Counted from the stretch's first letter, positions 40,256-49,600 are shown. The stretch: 64,000 nt of DNA from Chloroflexota bacterium (GCA_020161935.1 JAIUNI010000008.1:248001-312000); one strand, 5' to 3'. Program-made: numbers and translations. The notes: a model not told the origin generated them from the letters alone.

Positions 40256-41341
40256 TTAGCCGAAGCGAACCGAGTAGATCGGCGGGGCATGGTGGGTGAC
40301 GCATTCCCACGTGTCGCCACGGTCATCAGAGACGAATAGGTTGCCGGTAGTCGTGCCGAAGGCCAGCCGATCACTGCTGATGTCGAGGGCGTGGCGATAA
40401 ACGAGGTCGTAGCAATCTTCCTGCGGCAGCCCATTTCGCAGCGCCGTCCATGTCTTGCCGCCATCCTCGGTGCGGCTGATGCATAGCGCACCACCGACCG
40501 CCACACGGTACTCATCACTAACAGCAGGGGCAACCCACGCGGTCTGGTCATCTTGAGCATCGAGCGCGACCGCGAAGCCGAAGAATGCAGGAGCATCCTT
40601 CTGCGAAATATCGTCCCACTGTTGACCGCCATTCGCCGTGCGGAAGATGCCACAGTGGTTCTGCTGCCACCACACATCCGGGTTTGAGGGCGACATTAAT
40701 AGGAAGTGCGGATCGTGTCCATACTCCGCTGCGGGATTAGGCAGATAACAGGCTTTCAGGCCGCTGTTCTTGCCCGACCACGTTTTGCCATCATCGAAAC
40801 TTTCGAACACGCCGCCCACGCTGATACCCACGACGATGTGCTGGCTGTCACGCGGGTCGACCGCAATCGAGCAGAGGCCGGGGTAATCGCGCCCACCCCC
40901 GAACCAATTTTTCTCACGCGAGGGGTGATTCCACAGCGCTTCGCAGAGCTGGAAGCTGTCGCCGCCGTCGTCGCTGACGAACAAGCCGCCGGGTTCTACA
41001 CCGACGTAAAGCCGCTGCGGTTGGTCAGTACCGCCGGGGGTGATGCACCAGATGTAGCTAACCTTCGCCGGAACGCCGGCTTCACGTTCCGCGCCTTCGG
41101 GATAGGCGGGGGCAGCGACTTCTTGCCACGTCTTGCCGCCATCTTTGGAACGGTGCAGCTTGCAGCCCCAGTGACCGTGGTCGAGGCACGCCCAGAGCGT
41201 CCCTGTGCGCGGGTCAACCGATGCGTAGGAAACCGGAACGGCTTGGTGCGCGTCACCCGTCAGTTCCCAACCATGCCCGTTCTTGGTATAGGTCAGCAAG
41301 CCTTTATTCGTACCGACATGCAGTGTGTTTGAGGGAGTCAT
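40256..41341 (-). CDS. BNR-repeat (sialidase/sortilin-like) propeller protein
   Basis: A 361-residue cytoplasmic beta-propeller with no signal peptide. Asp-box repeats are evident: LHRSKDGGKTWQEV, LFVSDDGGDSFQL, VFESFDDGKTWSG, IFRTANGGQQWDD, ISRTEDGGKTWTA and LFVSDDRGDTWEC. These S-x-D-x-G-x-T-W boxes mark blades of sialidase- or VPS10-like folds, but no sialidase Arg triad is recognisable. It is the last gene of a same-strand set starting at 42884 that includes a MoaD/ThiS-like protein. A BNR-repeat protein next to a MoaD/ThiS protein recurs in other bacteria. Its job is unknown. Confidence 0.8.
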   Translation of the reverse strand: MTPSNTLHVGTNKGLLTYTKNGHGWELTGDAHQAVPVSYASVDPRTGTLWACLDHGHWGCKLHRSKDGGKTWQEVAAPAYPEGAEREAGVPAKVSYIWCITPGGTDQPQRLYVGVEPGGLFVSDDGGDSFQLCEALWNHPSREKNWFGGGRDYPGLCSIAVDPRDSQHIVVGISVGGVFESFDDGKTWSGKNSGLKACYLPNPAAEYGHDPHFLLMSPSNPDVWWQQNHCGIFRTANGGQQWDDISQKDAPAFFGFAVALDAQDDQTAWVAPAVSDEYRVAVGGALCISRTEDGGKTWTALRNGLPQEDCYDLVYRHALDISSDRLAFGTTTGNLFVSDDRGDTWECVTHHAPPIYSVRFG

Positions 41342-41356
41342 TTTGCGTTAATCCTT

Positions 41357-41878
41357 TCACACGGGCATCGGCGCAGAATGATTCTGGCGCTTCTTGGCAA
41401 AGAGGTAGTTCAGTAAGTCCTGCTCGACCGTCTGTACACCGAGGCTGTGCAACCCAGCCAGAATTTGGGCGCGGTGGTCGGTGCTGTGGTTTAGGACCTG
41501 CATCATGGCATCGCACACCCGAATAGCAGGGCGTGAGTCCTCCCAGAAGTGCGGCTTTACTTCGCGTTCCAATTCGGCTTGGTCGAGCGTTCGCAAGTAG
41601 ACCTGTACCTGATCTTCGACATCATCCCAACAGGCTTGAATGGCGCGGCGCGGGGGTGAAACACCCAACTGGGGAACGGCGGCGATGCCGGTCATAAACA
41701 CATTGAACCACATCATCTCGGTGGCGAGGACATGCACACACTGGTTCTGGATCGAACCGACCGAGTAATCCAACGGGCGCTGGAACTGTTCGTCGGTCAG
41801 GCGCAGCACGCAGTCCCAAACCTTATGATGCGTCCAAAAATTATAATCAAACATTTTAATGAAGAACGGCTTATCCAT
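41357..41878 (-). CDS. DinB family protein
   Basis: A 173-residue four-helix-bundle protein of the DinB/YfiT group, which bind a divalent metal through three histidines. Here they are His in NQCVHVLATEMMWF (~49) and the pair in LNHSTDHRAQILAGLHSLG (~130 and ~134). Many family members are thiol-dependent S-transferases (for example using bacillithiol or mycothiol), but the acceptor is unknown. It lies between a VOC-family gene and the BNR gene with gaps of 17 and 15 bp, so it is part of the operon. Confidence 0.88.
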   Translation of the reverse strand: MDKPFFIKMFDYNFWTHHKVWDCVLRLTDEQFQRPLDYSVGSIQNQCVHVLATEMMWFNVFMTGIAAVPQLGVSPPRRAIQACWDDVEDQVQVYLRTLDQAELEREVKPHFWEDSRPAIRVCDAMMQVLNHSTDHRAQILAGLHSLGVQTVEQDLLNYLFAKKRQNHSAPMPV

Positions 41879-41895
41879 TTTTACCCCCTATTCCC

Positions 41896-42273
41896 TTAAT
41901 GTCCTGTAGGCTCATGTGCTTCCAGCGAAAACGGATTGCCTTCCGCGTCCGCCGCATCGACGACCTTTATCCCCGGCGCGGGCGACCGTACTTCCGAAGC
42001 GGCAACACCCCGACCGATGAGTACGCCCCGCGCGGCGTGAATATCCGTAACCGCAAATACGATCTTGGGCGTATCGGCATCATGTTTGCCGCTGCCGCCA
42101 CCATGCAAAGCGACCGTACACGCGCCGGTTTCCAACTCGACCCAATACTCGTTACTATAATCATGCAGATCAGCGGGTGAACGGACAGCTAAACCCAGCA
42201 CGTCACGGTAGAAACGCACCTGCTTATCCATGTCCCGTACGTAGACAATGACTTCGATCAGCCCGTTTATCAT
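41896..42273 (-). CDS. VOC superfamily (glyoxalase-like) protein
   Basis: A 125-residue vicinal-oxygen-chelate protein. The two beta-alpha-beta-beta-beta modules are seen in GLIEVIVYVRDMDKQVRFYRDVLGLAV (1-30) and IVFAVTDIHAARGVLIGRGV...VVDAADAEGNPFSLEAHEP (~70-120). Metal ligands could be Glu in the strand VELETG and in LEAHEP, but the first-module His is replaced. It may act as a dioxygenase, isomerase or resistance-type binder; the substrate is unknown. It follows the MoaD-like gene after six bases and precedes DinB, so all are co-transcribed. Confidence 0.85.
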   Translation of the reverse strand: MINGLIEVIVYVRDMDKQVRFYRDVLGLAVRSPADLHDYSNEYWVELETGACTVALHGGGSGKHDADTPKIVFAVTDIHAARGVLIGRGVAASEVRSPAPGIKVVDAADAEGNPFSLEAHEPTGH

Positions 42274-42279
42274 GGTAAA

Positions 42280-42555
42280 TCAGCCCCCGGATAACGCCTG
42301 AAAAATATAAACGCGCGTTTTTTCGTCTATGGGGTCACTCAATTTCACGCGGTCAAGGATCAGCTCATCGTTCACGAAGATGTTGACGTGTTTCCGCAGG
42401 GAGCCGCGTTCATCCACCACATAGGCCGCCAAGCCGGGGTGCTGTTGATCGAGCGAGCGGATCACCTCGGCGACCGTTTGCCCTTCCGCCAGCGTACCCT
42501 GCTCCAAGGCGGGGAAGAAACGCTGCAAGTGGGTAGTGAAATGAACCTTCGGCAT
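42280..42555 (-). CDS. MoaD/ThiS-family ubiquitin-like protein
   Basis: A 91-residue beta-grasp protein: VHFTTHLQRFFP at the N-terminus, VAEVIRSLDQQHPGLAAYVVDERGSLRKHVNIFVNDELI in the middle, and the C-terminal Gly-Gly (ALSGG) needed for thiocarboxylation or conjugation. GGAGGG lies seven bases before ATG 42555. It is not beside moaE, thiG or cysteine-synthase genes, so it is probably not the molybdopterin or thiazole carrier. Together with the BNR protein it forms a recurring but uncharacterised pair. Confidence 0.88.
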   Translation of the reverse strand: MPKVHFTTHLQRFFPALEQGTLAEGQTVAEVIRSLDQQHPGLAAYVVDERGSLRKHVNIFVNDELILDRVKLSDPIDEKTRVYIFQALSGG

Positions 42556-42569
42556 AATGTTGCCCTCCG

Positions 42570-42884
42570 TTACAGGAATAGGACTTCTTCGCGTACCTTT
42601 TGCTCTTTCAGCGGCATGACTTCAAAGAAAGCGGTATAGGCTTTGCACACCGCGTCATCCGGTGTACGCAGCAGCCGTTCGAGCGCACCGTAATTTTCCA
42701 ACCAAAAGACCCAACTGGACGAGGGGCCTGTGCCTAAGCCGTGGCTGGCGGCAACCACCTCGCGAATCCACGTTTGCCCCTGCACCGCATCATGCAGACG
42801 GCGGGCGAGTTTGGCGTGGGCTTGTTCAAAAGGAGTCGGCCATTCAAAGTCGATAAAAACATAGATGCCAGCCTGCTGCGTCAT
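42570..42884 (-). CDS. hypothetical protein heading the MoaD operon
   Basis: A 104-residue soluble protein (MTQQAGIYVFIDFEWPTPFEQAHAKLARRLHDAVQGQTWIREVVAASHGLGTGPSSSWVF...). The alternation of a strand, a helix, a strand and a Trp-rich stretch (SSSWVFWLENYGALERLL) recalls small dimeric alpha/beta-barrel folds, but I do not recognise the family. The start is ATG 42884 because GGAGGA is seven bases before it; the frame extends upstream to 42950 without conserved sequence. It is the first gene of the five-gene set and lies 14 bp from the MoaD-like gene. Confidence 0.6.
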   Translation of the reverse strand: MTQQAGIYVFIDFEWPTPFEQAHAKLARRLHDAVQGQTWIREVVAASHGLGTGPSSSWVFWLENYGALERLLRTPDDAVCKAYTAFFEVMPLKEQKVREEVLFL

Positions 42885-42957
42885 TGTTTCCTCCATCTGG
42901 CATAGAACATAATTCCAATAATAGAACGCAAGTTCAACGGTGTCAAGCAACCGGCAA

Positions 42958-42987
42958 ATAAAAAAGCGAGTCGTGTGACTCGCTTTT
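42958..42987 (-). terminator. terminator of the BMP-family gene
   Basis: A perfect 11-bp stem AAAAGCGAGTC/GACTCGCTTTT with a GTGT loop, and TTTTTTATTT on the minus strand. It stops transcription from the BMP gene before the MoaD operon. Confidence 0.9.
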
Positions 42988-43045
42988 CAACCCCCACTCG
43001 ATCTCACTCACCAAATAGCGTTATAAGATCGAGTGTGAATTTGGA

Positions 43046-43074
43046 GTACGGACGAGGCGTGCCTCATCCCTACA
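43046..43074. repeat. TGTAGGG-type palindrome
   Basis: GAGGC-GT-GCCTC (43054-43065) within GTACGGAC...ATCCCTACA; a degenerate member of the family seen at 21384 and 36556. Confidence 0.6.
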
Positions 43075-43104
43075 TTGCGCTTCAATTACTTCAAAACTAC
43101 AACC

Positions 43105-44325
43105 CTACTGGGCGGTGCTGCCCATGCCTTCGAGCACCTGCGACAAGTACCACACGCTTGGGCCTTCTTCAGGCAGGGCGATCATCGGCAGCTTCACGCC
43201 GTCCGCCGCGAGTTCCGTGCCGTCAGCGTAGTTCAGCGGCCCTTGCCACAGCCAGAACGTGCCTTCGTTCGCGGGATCGGTAGCGTATTCAGCCATCTTG
43301 GCGATGAAGTCATCCAGCGAGGTCTTGTTTTCTTCGCTCAAAGCGGGGCCTTCGACAAAGCCGACCGCTGAGGTTTCGTGGTTATTGATGTCTGTCCAGT
43401 CGGGGCCATTGAAGTCCCAGCTTGGGCTGTAAGTGCCAGCCATGACAGCTTCGACAATGCCCTTATACGACGGACCCCAATTGAAGTACGGCACACCGAG
43501 GCAGACTTCCGGCCCCAGATCGCAAGCGGTCGCAAGGTCGTAAGGAACGGCCCAAACCTGCTGGCCTTCCTTGGCGCGAGTACCGACAACGGTGATGGCT
43601 TCGGTCGTGTCGATGCCAGAGATCAGCACGTCCTTGCCTTCGTCGAGGAATTGGGTCGAGACTTCGGTCGGGTCGAGGGTGACACCGGGGATGTTGAACC
43701 AGAAGCCAATCCACACCACGTCGAAGGTGAGGTCAGCGCCGCTCATGCCACGATAATTTTCGTAGCAGTACTTCGCGCCGAGGTAAGCCGACGCTGCCAA
43801 GCGGTAGGTTTCGGCGTTTTGCAGCGGGCCAACGAAGCCGATGCTGCCCGTTTGGGTGGTCAAGCCAGCGGCGCAGCCGGCGATCATCTTGCCCCATTCC
43901 ATCTGCCCCATCGAGTTACCGACGTTCGCGGGTGCGACACCGGTATACACATGGTCACCGGAAGCGTGAATGAAGGTCACATCAGGGAACTTGGCGGCGA
44001 TCACATCGGTTTCGGCAGCGTAGTCGTCGGTGGTCATGAAGACGAGCTTCGCACCCGCGTTAATCAGCGCGGTCGCTGCCGCTTCGGTGGTGATGTCGGG
44101 GTTACCGGCGTTGATATTTTCCAGCGGTTCGAGGAATTCGACACCGGGAACGGTCTCAGCGACGTACTGACCGGCTTCGTAGTGGGCTTGGCTCCAGCCG
44201 CCGTCATTCTTCGGGCCGACGAGCACCATGCCAATCTTAAACGTTTCTTCTTGTGCAGCCGCCGGGACAACCAGCGCCGCAAAAGCAGCAATCATTAAAC
44301 AACACAACAACATTTTACGAGACAT
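43105..44325 (-). CDS. BMP/PnrA-family ABC transporter substrate-binding protein
   Basis: Secreted solute-binding protein of 406 residues, of the BmpA/PnrA (basic membrane protein) family, whose studied members bind nucleosides. The signal peptide is residues 1-24 (SRKMLLCCLMIAAFAALVVPAAAQ), without a lipobox cysteine. Diagnostic segments are FKIGMVLVGPKNDGGWSQAHYEAG, VFMTTDDYAAET, FIHASGDH, GKMIAGCAAGLTTQTGSIGFVGPL and DVLISGIDTTEAI. GGAGGG lies seven bases before ATG 44325. No ATPase or permease gene is next to it, so it either uses a distant transporter or acts as a chemosensor. It ends at a strong terminator. Confidence 0.9.
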   Translation of the reverse strand: MSRKMLLCCLMIAAFAALVVPAAAQEETFKIGMVLVGPKNDGGWSQAHYEAGQYVAETVPGVEFLEPLENINAGNPDITTEAAATALINAGAKLVFMTTDDYAAETDVIAAKFPDVTFIHASGDHVYTGVAPANVGNSMGQMEWGKMIAGCAAGLTTQTGSIGFVGPLQNAETYRLAASAYLGAKYCYENYRGMSGADLTFDVVWIGFWFNIPGVTLDPTEVSTQFLDEGKDVLISGIDTTEAITVVGTRAKEGQQVWAVPYDLATACDLGPEVCLGVPYFNWGPSYKGIVEAVMAGTYSPSWDFNGPDWTDINNHETSAVGFVEGPALSEENKTSLDDFIAKMAEYATDPANEGTFWLWQGPLNYADGTELAADGVKLPMIALPEEGPSVWYLSQVLEGMGSTAQ

Positions 44326-44473
44326 GCAAACACCCTCCTCAACATGGGTTAAATGTTAAAGGGAGTTTATCAGGCAACTCAATTCCGGCAAGTGGTCAAG
44401 ATGTACGAAAAGCCTAATAGGGTTATCGTGCATTCCAGCGCAGGTATTCTGTTCCAGCTTACTCATTATTTGA

Positions 44474-44482
44474 TGCTATAAT
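44474..44482 (+). promoter_or_regulatory. extended -10 promoter of the Uma2 gene
   Basis: TG-C-TATAAT is an extended -10 element 27 bp before ATG 44510. Confidence 0.5.
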
Positions 44483-44509
44483 TTAACTTAACGAGCAGGT
44501 GGAGGATAC

Positions 44510-45067
44510 ATGGCGATTCAACAACGCCTTTATACGGTTGATGAATTCGAAGCATTTATCGCGCAGTCCGATCACGCAGATCGGCTTTTTGAGCTGATTG
44601 ATGGGGAGATTGCTGAAAAAATGCCCACCGAAGAACACAGCCTCATTATCGGCAATGTGTATATGCCGCTGCGCCTTTTTGTTGACCCGCGCGGTTTAGG
44701 ACGAGTGGCGTTTGAAGTCCGGCGTAAGATCATTGGAGACGACCATAACGCCCGCTTGCCTGATGTCGAGTTTACAAGCAAGGAACGTCTGCTGCCTGTG
44801 GTGAAAAAAGGCGCTGTGCCTCAGATGCCTGACTTAGCGGTTGAAGTCAAATCACCGGTTGACAGCTTTGTCGAAATGCGCGAGAAGGCGAATTATTATC
44901 TCAAAAATGGCAGTCGGATTGTCTGGTTGATCTTCCCCGACCGCCAGCAAATTGAAGTCCATACGAACGATGCTGCTGTGCGTACGCTCGGCATTGATGA
45001 CGAGTTAGACGGTGGTGATGTGCTGCCGGGGTTCAAGCTGGCGCTGCGGGATATTTTTAAGGTTTGA
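44510..45067 (+). CDS. Uma2 family endonuclease-like protein
   Basis: A 185-residue Uma2/DUF820 protein with a PD-(D/E)XK fold. The expected order is present: YTVDEFEAF, RLFELIDGEI (first Glu), ARLPDVEF (catalytic Asp), PDLAVEVKSP (E-x-K) and the C-terminal YLKNGSRIVWLIFPDRQQIEVH. The catalytic residues are intact. These proteins are greatly expanded in cyanobacteria and Chloroflexota and may be domesticated nucleases; their biological role is not established. GGAGG lies four bases before the start. The gene is convergent with an orphan hicB, with only 11 bp between stops. Confidence 0.9.
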   Translation: MAIQQRLYTVDEFEAFIAQSDHADRLFELIDGEIAEKMPTEEHSLIIGNVYMPLRLFVDPRGLGRVAFEVRRKIIGDDHNARLPDVEFTSKERLLPVVKKGAVPQMPDLAVEVKSPVDSFVEMREKANYYLKNGSRIVWLIFPDRQQIEVHTNDAAVRTLGIDDELDGGDVLPGFKLALRDIFKV

Positions 45068-45078
45068 GTCTAGGCAAA

Positions 45079-45315
45079 TTAGTTTGCAAACTCGCCTACC
45101 GGTTCTGGGATGGGATGACCGTACTCCAAAGCCACTTCCAACCATCCGGTTTTGGCTTCCTCAATCATGATATTCAGTTCTTCCCATGTTTCAGCTTGTG
45201 TGATGCAACCGCGCAGTTCTTTTACCCGCGCCACATAACCACCATCTTCAATGTCTGGAATAATTTCGATGGTGTAGGGTAAAGCCAGATAGTATTCGAG
45301 GGTTTTATCAGTCAT
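45079..45315 (-). CDS. hicB: HicB-family antitoxin, no HicA partner seen
   Basis: A 78-residue protein with the partial RNase H fold of HicB: YTIEIIPDIEDGGYVARVKELRGCITQAETWEELNIMIEEAKTGWLEVALEYGHPIPEP. HicB normally blocks and represses the HicA mRNA interferase encoded next to it. No hicA-sized frame exists on either side: 74 bp separate it from the next upstream gene and 11 bp from Uma2. So it is an orphan, or works with a distant HicA. The start ATG 45315 has GAGGA eight bases upstream; a longer frame to 45342 lacks a ribosome site. Confidence 0.82.
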   Translation of the reverse strand: MTDKTLEYYLALPYTIEIIPDIEDGGYVARVKELRGCITQAETWEELNIMIEEAKTGWLEVALEYGHPIPEPVGEFAN

Positions 45316-45389
45316 TGTCTTGTTCCTCAGAACTTTGTTCATCTATTCAACTACTCAACAGCGTGTAACCCTAAGGTCTGCCTCTGAAA

Positions 45390-46535
45390 TTACTCCACCT
45401 TCCACACCAGCGCGTAGCGACCGCGTGTGTTCTCGCCAGTTTGGGTGTACATGATGGTGACTCCATCGACGACCAGCAGATCCGCGTGACCGATACCAAC
45501 ATTGAAGCCAGTCGGTTGCAGGATAGGGTTGTGCGGGTATTTTTCCCACGCGCCGTCAATCGTATCCCCGACCGACCGCGCGAAACCGAGGGCAAACTGC
45601 GTATCCATGCCGCGTTCCAGCACATCCGGCCCACGAATACCCTCATAGGTCATGTAGTAGTGGTCGCCAACCTTCAGCACCTCGGCGGAGCTGACATAGC
45701 GAAAGTCGAAGTAAGCGTCGATGGCTGCGCCAACGGTGATGTCCGTCGGACCATATTCCGCCGCGCCACTAAATAGCGGGTCGGTGTCGCAGCGTTGGAG
45801 GCTGCCGAGGTCGCCGTAGCGGTTGCCCTTGTAGCAACGCATATGCCCCGGCGCAGAACCCGCCGCTACAAACACGTACAGCGTATCGCCTTCGACATAT
45901 AAGCCCGGCGGCGCACCAACCAAGCAGCCATCAGCCTGACCGCGAATGTTGGGGTGCGGGCCGATGGTTTCGGTAGAAGTGCAAGCCGAGTAAGACATCG
46001 GCCATGTACCACCGGGGGTTAAGAGGTATTCCCAACCCGACCAATTGATGCCATCTACGGATGAGCGCAGCATGACCTGTGCGTGCCACTCGTAGGCCAT
46101 ATACTGCCTGTCACCGGCATCCAGCACACGCGGGTACTGCTGGGCGGTGATGTGGTCGCGCTGGTCGTCACACGGGCATTGGGTACACTGCATCAGGCAA
46201 ACCGGCGCGGTCATAGCGAACGACTCGCCGCCGTCGGTGCTGCGCCAGAGCGTCGTGCAGCCGGGGAACGCAACCGGATCACCGCACTGGTCAACCACCC
46301 CTGCCGATTGGTCGCTGGCGTGAAGGTACGACCAATACTCGCCGTTGCCTTTATACAGGGTATCGCTTTCACCCACCGGCAGCCCAACATCAAGGGCATC
46401 CACAACCCATTCCGCATCGCCGTTCCAAAAATCTTCGAGCGTCGGGGGTGTTTCTTGAGCGTAAGCGGTTGAGAAAATCAGGGGAAAAACGACGATGAAC
46501 TGCCAAAGCCAGAACGGCTTTTTTGACCTGACCAT
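45390..46535 (-). CDS. secreted beta-propeller (GH43/BNR-like) protein
   Basis: A 381-residue exported protein with signal peptide at residues 1-26 (KKPFWLWQFIVVFPLIFSTAYAQ). Repeats typical of five-bladed or Asp-box propellers follow: TTLWRSTDGGESFAMT, YMAYEWHAQVMLRSSVDGINWSGW, GLYVEGDTLYVFVAAGSAPG, LKVGDHYYMTYEGI and GHADLLVVDGVTIMYTQTG. Several cysteine pairs (CGDP...CTTLW; CLMQCTQCPCDD) suggest disulfides. The layout recalls glycosidase families 43/62/117, but I cannot place catalytic acids, so activity is uncertain. The start ATG 46535 is preferred to 46610, which adds a sequence without signal features. It diverges from the W-L repeat gene. Confidence 0.6.
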   Translation of the reverse strand: MVRSKKPFWLWQFIVVFPLIFSTAYAQETPPTLEDFWNGDAEWVVDALDVGLPVGESDTLYKGNGEYWSYLHASDQSAGVVDQCGDPVAFPGCTTLWRSTDGGESFAMTAPVCLMQCTQCPCDDQRDHITAQQYPRVLDAGDRQYMAYEWHAQVMLRSSVDGINWSGWEYLLTPGGTWPMSYSACTSTETIGPHPNIRGQADGCLVGAPPGLYVEGDTLYVFVAAGSAPGHMRCYKGNRYGDLGSLQRCDTDPLFSGAAEYGPTDITVGAAIDAYFDFRYVSSAEVLKVGDHYYMTYEGIRGPDVLERGMDTQFALGFARSVGDTIDGAWEKYPHNPILQPTGFNVGIGHADLLVVDGVTIMYTQTGENTRGRYALVWKVE

Positions 46536-46595
46536 TTTCTCATCCAGAATAATGAAGTAGATTAAGATAGCTTGCACATCCGAAAAGTGATTATA

Positions 46596-46604
46596 TGTTA
46601 TAAT
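46596..46604 (+). promoter_or_regulatory. extended -10 promoter of the W-L repeat genes
   Basis: TG-T-TATAAT is an extended -10 element 58 bp before ATG 46663. Confidence 0.5.
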
Positions 46605-46662
46605 CTTCAAAACAGCCGCACGCCGGGCAGATTTGATTTGCTGGCGACAGGATCAGAGCAGA

Positions 46663-49600
46663 ATGGCAGACATCAGCCTACGAGAATACCTCGCCAAACT
46701 GGATACCCTGCTCAACAGTGGCAGCGCCGCCGAAGTCATCCTGCACTGTCGGCATATCCTGCAATATTTCCCGAAGAACGCGCAAGCCTACCGGCTGCTG
46801 GGTCGGGCATTGGTTGCCACCTCGCGCTGGACGGAAGCGGGCGAAGTCATGCGCCGCGTCTTGAGCGTGTTCCCCGACGACCGTGACGCGCACGCCGGCT
46901 TAAGCGAAGTCTACCGCATCGAAAAGCGACCGGATGACGCGATCTGGCATCTGGAACGCGCCTTTGAACAAGCCCCGAATGACCAAGACATCCTTGAACG
47001 TTTGCGCGAACTCTACCGCCGCTACCGGAAGGTGGAGCATGGCAAAGTACAGCTCACCGCTGCTGCCGTCGCCCGCCAGTACATCCGCAACGGCCTCTAC
47101 GAGCAGGCGATTGATACGCTGCAAAAGGCGCGTGCGACCTCGCCCGAACGGATTGATCTGCCGCTGCTGCTCGCCCAGACGTATTGGGATCGTGGGCAGC
47201 GGGTGGAAGCCGCGCAAACGGCGCTAGAAGTCCTCAAAATCCTGCCGGACTGCCTCGTGGCGAACACGCTGCTCGCGGCACTGTGGTTGACCGAAGCCCG
47301 CCCCTCAGATGCCCAGCGTTACATCGGGCGCATCGAGTCGCTCGACCCGTACCTCGCGCTGGAACTGGCGCAGGGGGAGGACGTAGACGACAGCGCCTTC
47401 AAGCTGGAAGAACTGGATTACCAACTGGCCGCCGAACGCGAGATGAGCAGCCAACGACCGGACTGGCTCACCGACTTCAACGCGAGCGGCGACATGCAAG
47501 AACAAGAACCGGAAGCGGAAGTCGAAGAAGACAGCTTTTCGTTCCTCAATGACCTGTCACCGGATGATGTGGTCGCGACTGAAAACTTCAAGACGAACCT
47601 CACCGCCGAAGAATGGGGTGATGTTGACCCGCGCTTCTTGGATGACGCGCCAACCGTTCGCAAATCTACGGGGGGTTTAAGCGGGTTAACCGGACGCATC
47701 GAAAAACCGGCAACTGGCAGCTTGGGTACAGCGCCAACCAGCGTCCCCGGTGCGAAACGCGGCCTTACGGGGCGGCTCACCCCGCTGCCGGAGCAAATGC
47801 CAGCACCGGAACCCATGCCGTCCTTTATGGATGAAATCCTCGCGTCAACCCCTGACCAGCTTGCCCCAACCGATGACGAACCCACCTTCACCGGTGAACT
47901 ACCGGATCTCGCGAGCCTCGTGCCGCCAGCCGAAATCCCCGATGAAGAACTGCCCTTCCGCCGCGAACGCACCATCCAATCGGATGCTGACAGCGATCCG
48001 CTGGCATGGCTCCGCAGCAGCGGTGTCGAAATTGACGAACAAGCCCCTGCCCGCGCCGACAACGATATTTTTGGCGCGGAAGAAGATAACCTCGCGCTGC
48101 AAGAGGCCGATCATGCTGACCCATTAGCGTGGCTGCAAGGCTACGGCGATGATATGATCGTCGAACAGGATGCGCCTGTACCCGCAGCGCCTTACGTCTC
48201 CACCGACGAACTCCCGGCTAGCGACGACGATGATCCGCTGGCGTGGCTGCACGCGACTGAAAATGTTCCCTCCAGCGCTGAACTGAATGATGACGAACCC
48301 CTTGATTGGTTATCCGATGACAGCTTGCTTGACGAGGCTTTTAACCTTGAGTCGCTGGTCAATAATCAATCACCTACATTAGCACAACCACTTTCCACAG
48401 CGGATGATTCACCTACGGCTGCAACGCCAGAATGGCAGGACACTATGGCTGATGAAAAAGACCCACTGGATTGGTTGTCATCCGAACCTGAGTCAGAACC
48501 TGAACCGTCCGATTCGTTTACATGGATGGATACTTCGAGTGCATCCGAAGTCGCCCCGGCCGAGGATTTCCCCGATTGGCTAAACGCATCCGAAACGGTT
48601 GACGCGGTTGGCTCCGGTGAGGTGGATGACATCGAGTGGATGTCCGACCTGCCTGACCTTGATAGCAGCGAAACGACGCAGCCCGCATCCACCGGCGTAA
48701 CCGGAATGCTGGATTGGCTGGGTAAAGAACCGGCACCGGAACCTGACCTGCCGACGATGACCCCCGCAGACACCGCTGCACCCGATTGGCTTTCTGAACT
48801 GCAACCGGATGCCAAGCCGGATGCTGGTAACACGATTGATGAGAACGGCTTCGAGTGGATGTCCACCGCCGATGAGTTACCGACGGTTGGCGACAAGAGC
48901 GAAGTACCGGATTGGCTGTCGGCTGCCGAGGCCGAGGTCGAGCCAGAGGTCGAAGCGTTCGGCACCGCCGATATTCCCAATTGGATTGCCAGCATTGATG
49001 AAAATACGGCTAAAGGTTCACAACCGCTTTCGGACGATACGCCCGAATGGTTATCCGCTGAACCCGCATCTGAACTCACGGCAGCAGCCGACACACCCGA
49101 TTGGCTCTCCAGTATGGAAATCAGTGAACCGGAGGCCCAACTCAGCACAACCGATTGGCTATCCTCGATGCGGAGTACGGACGATGAGCCGGAAGCCGAA
49201 CCCATCGCCGCTGCTGACACGCCCGACTGGTTGAGCGCACTTCCGCACGACGACGAGCCGGAAGCCGAACCTATCACCGCTGCTGACACGCCCGATTGGT
49301 TGTCCAGCATGGCACCTGCCGAGGATGAACCCGAAGCCGAACCCATCACCGCTGCTGACACACCCGATTGGTTGAGCGCACTTCCGCATGACGATGAGCC
49401 AGAGGCCGAACCCATCGCCGCTGCTGACACGCCCGATTGGTTGTCCAGCATGGCACCTGCCGAGGATGAACCCGAAGCCGAACCGATTGCGGCTGACACG
49501 CCCGACTGGTTGAGCGCTATGCAGCCCGACGATGATGAAATTGAGCCGGTCGTTGAACCCGTAACTTCCAGTATGCAGACGGATTGGCTCAGTACTATCG

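Noticed and set aside
40256..41341. sialidase
   Set aside because: Asp boxes alone define the propeller fold; the catalytic Arg triad, Tyr/Glu pair and signal peptide are not seen.
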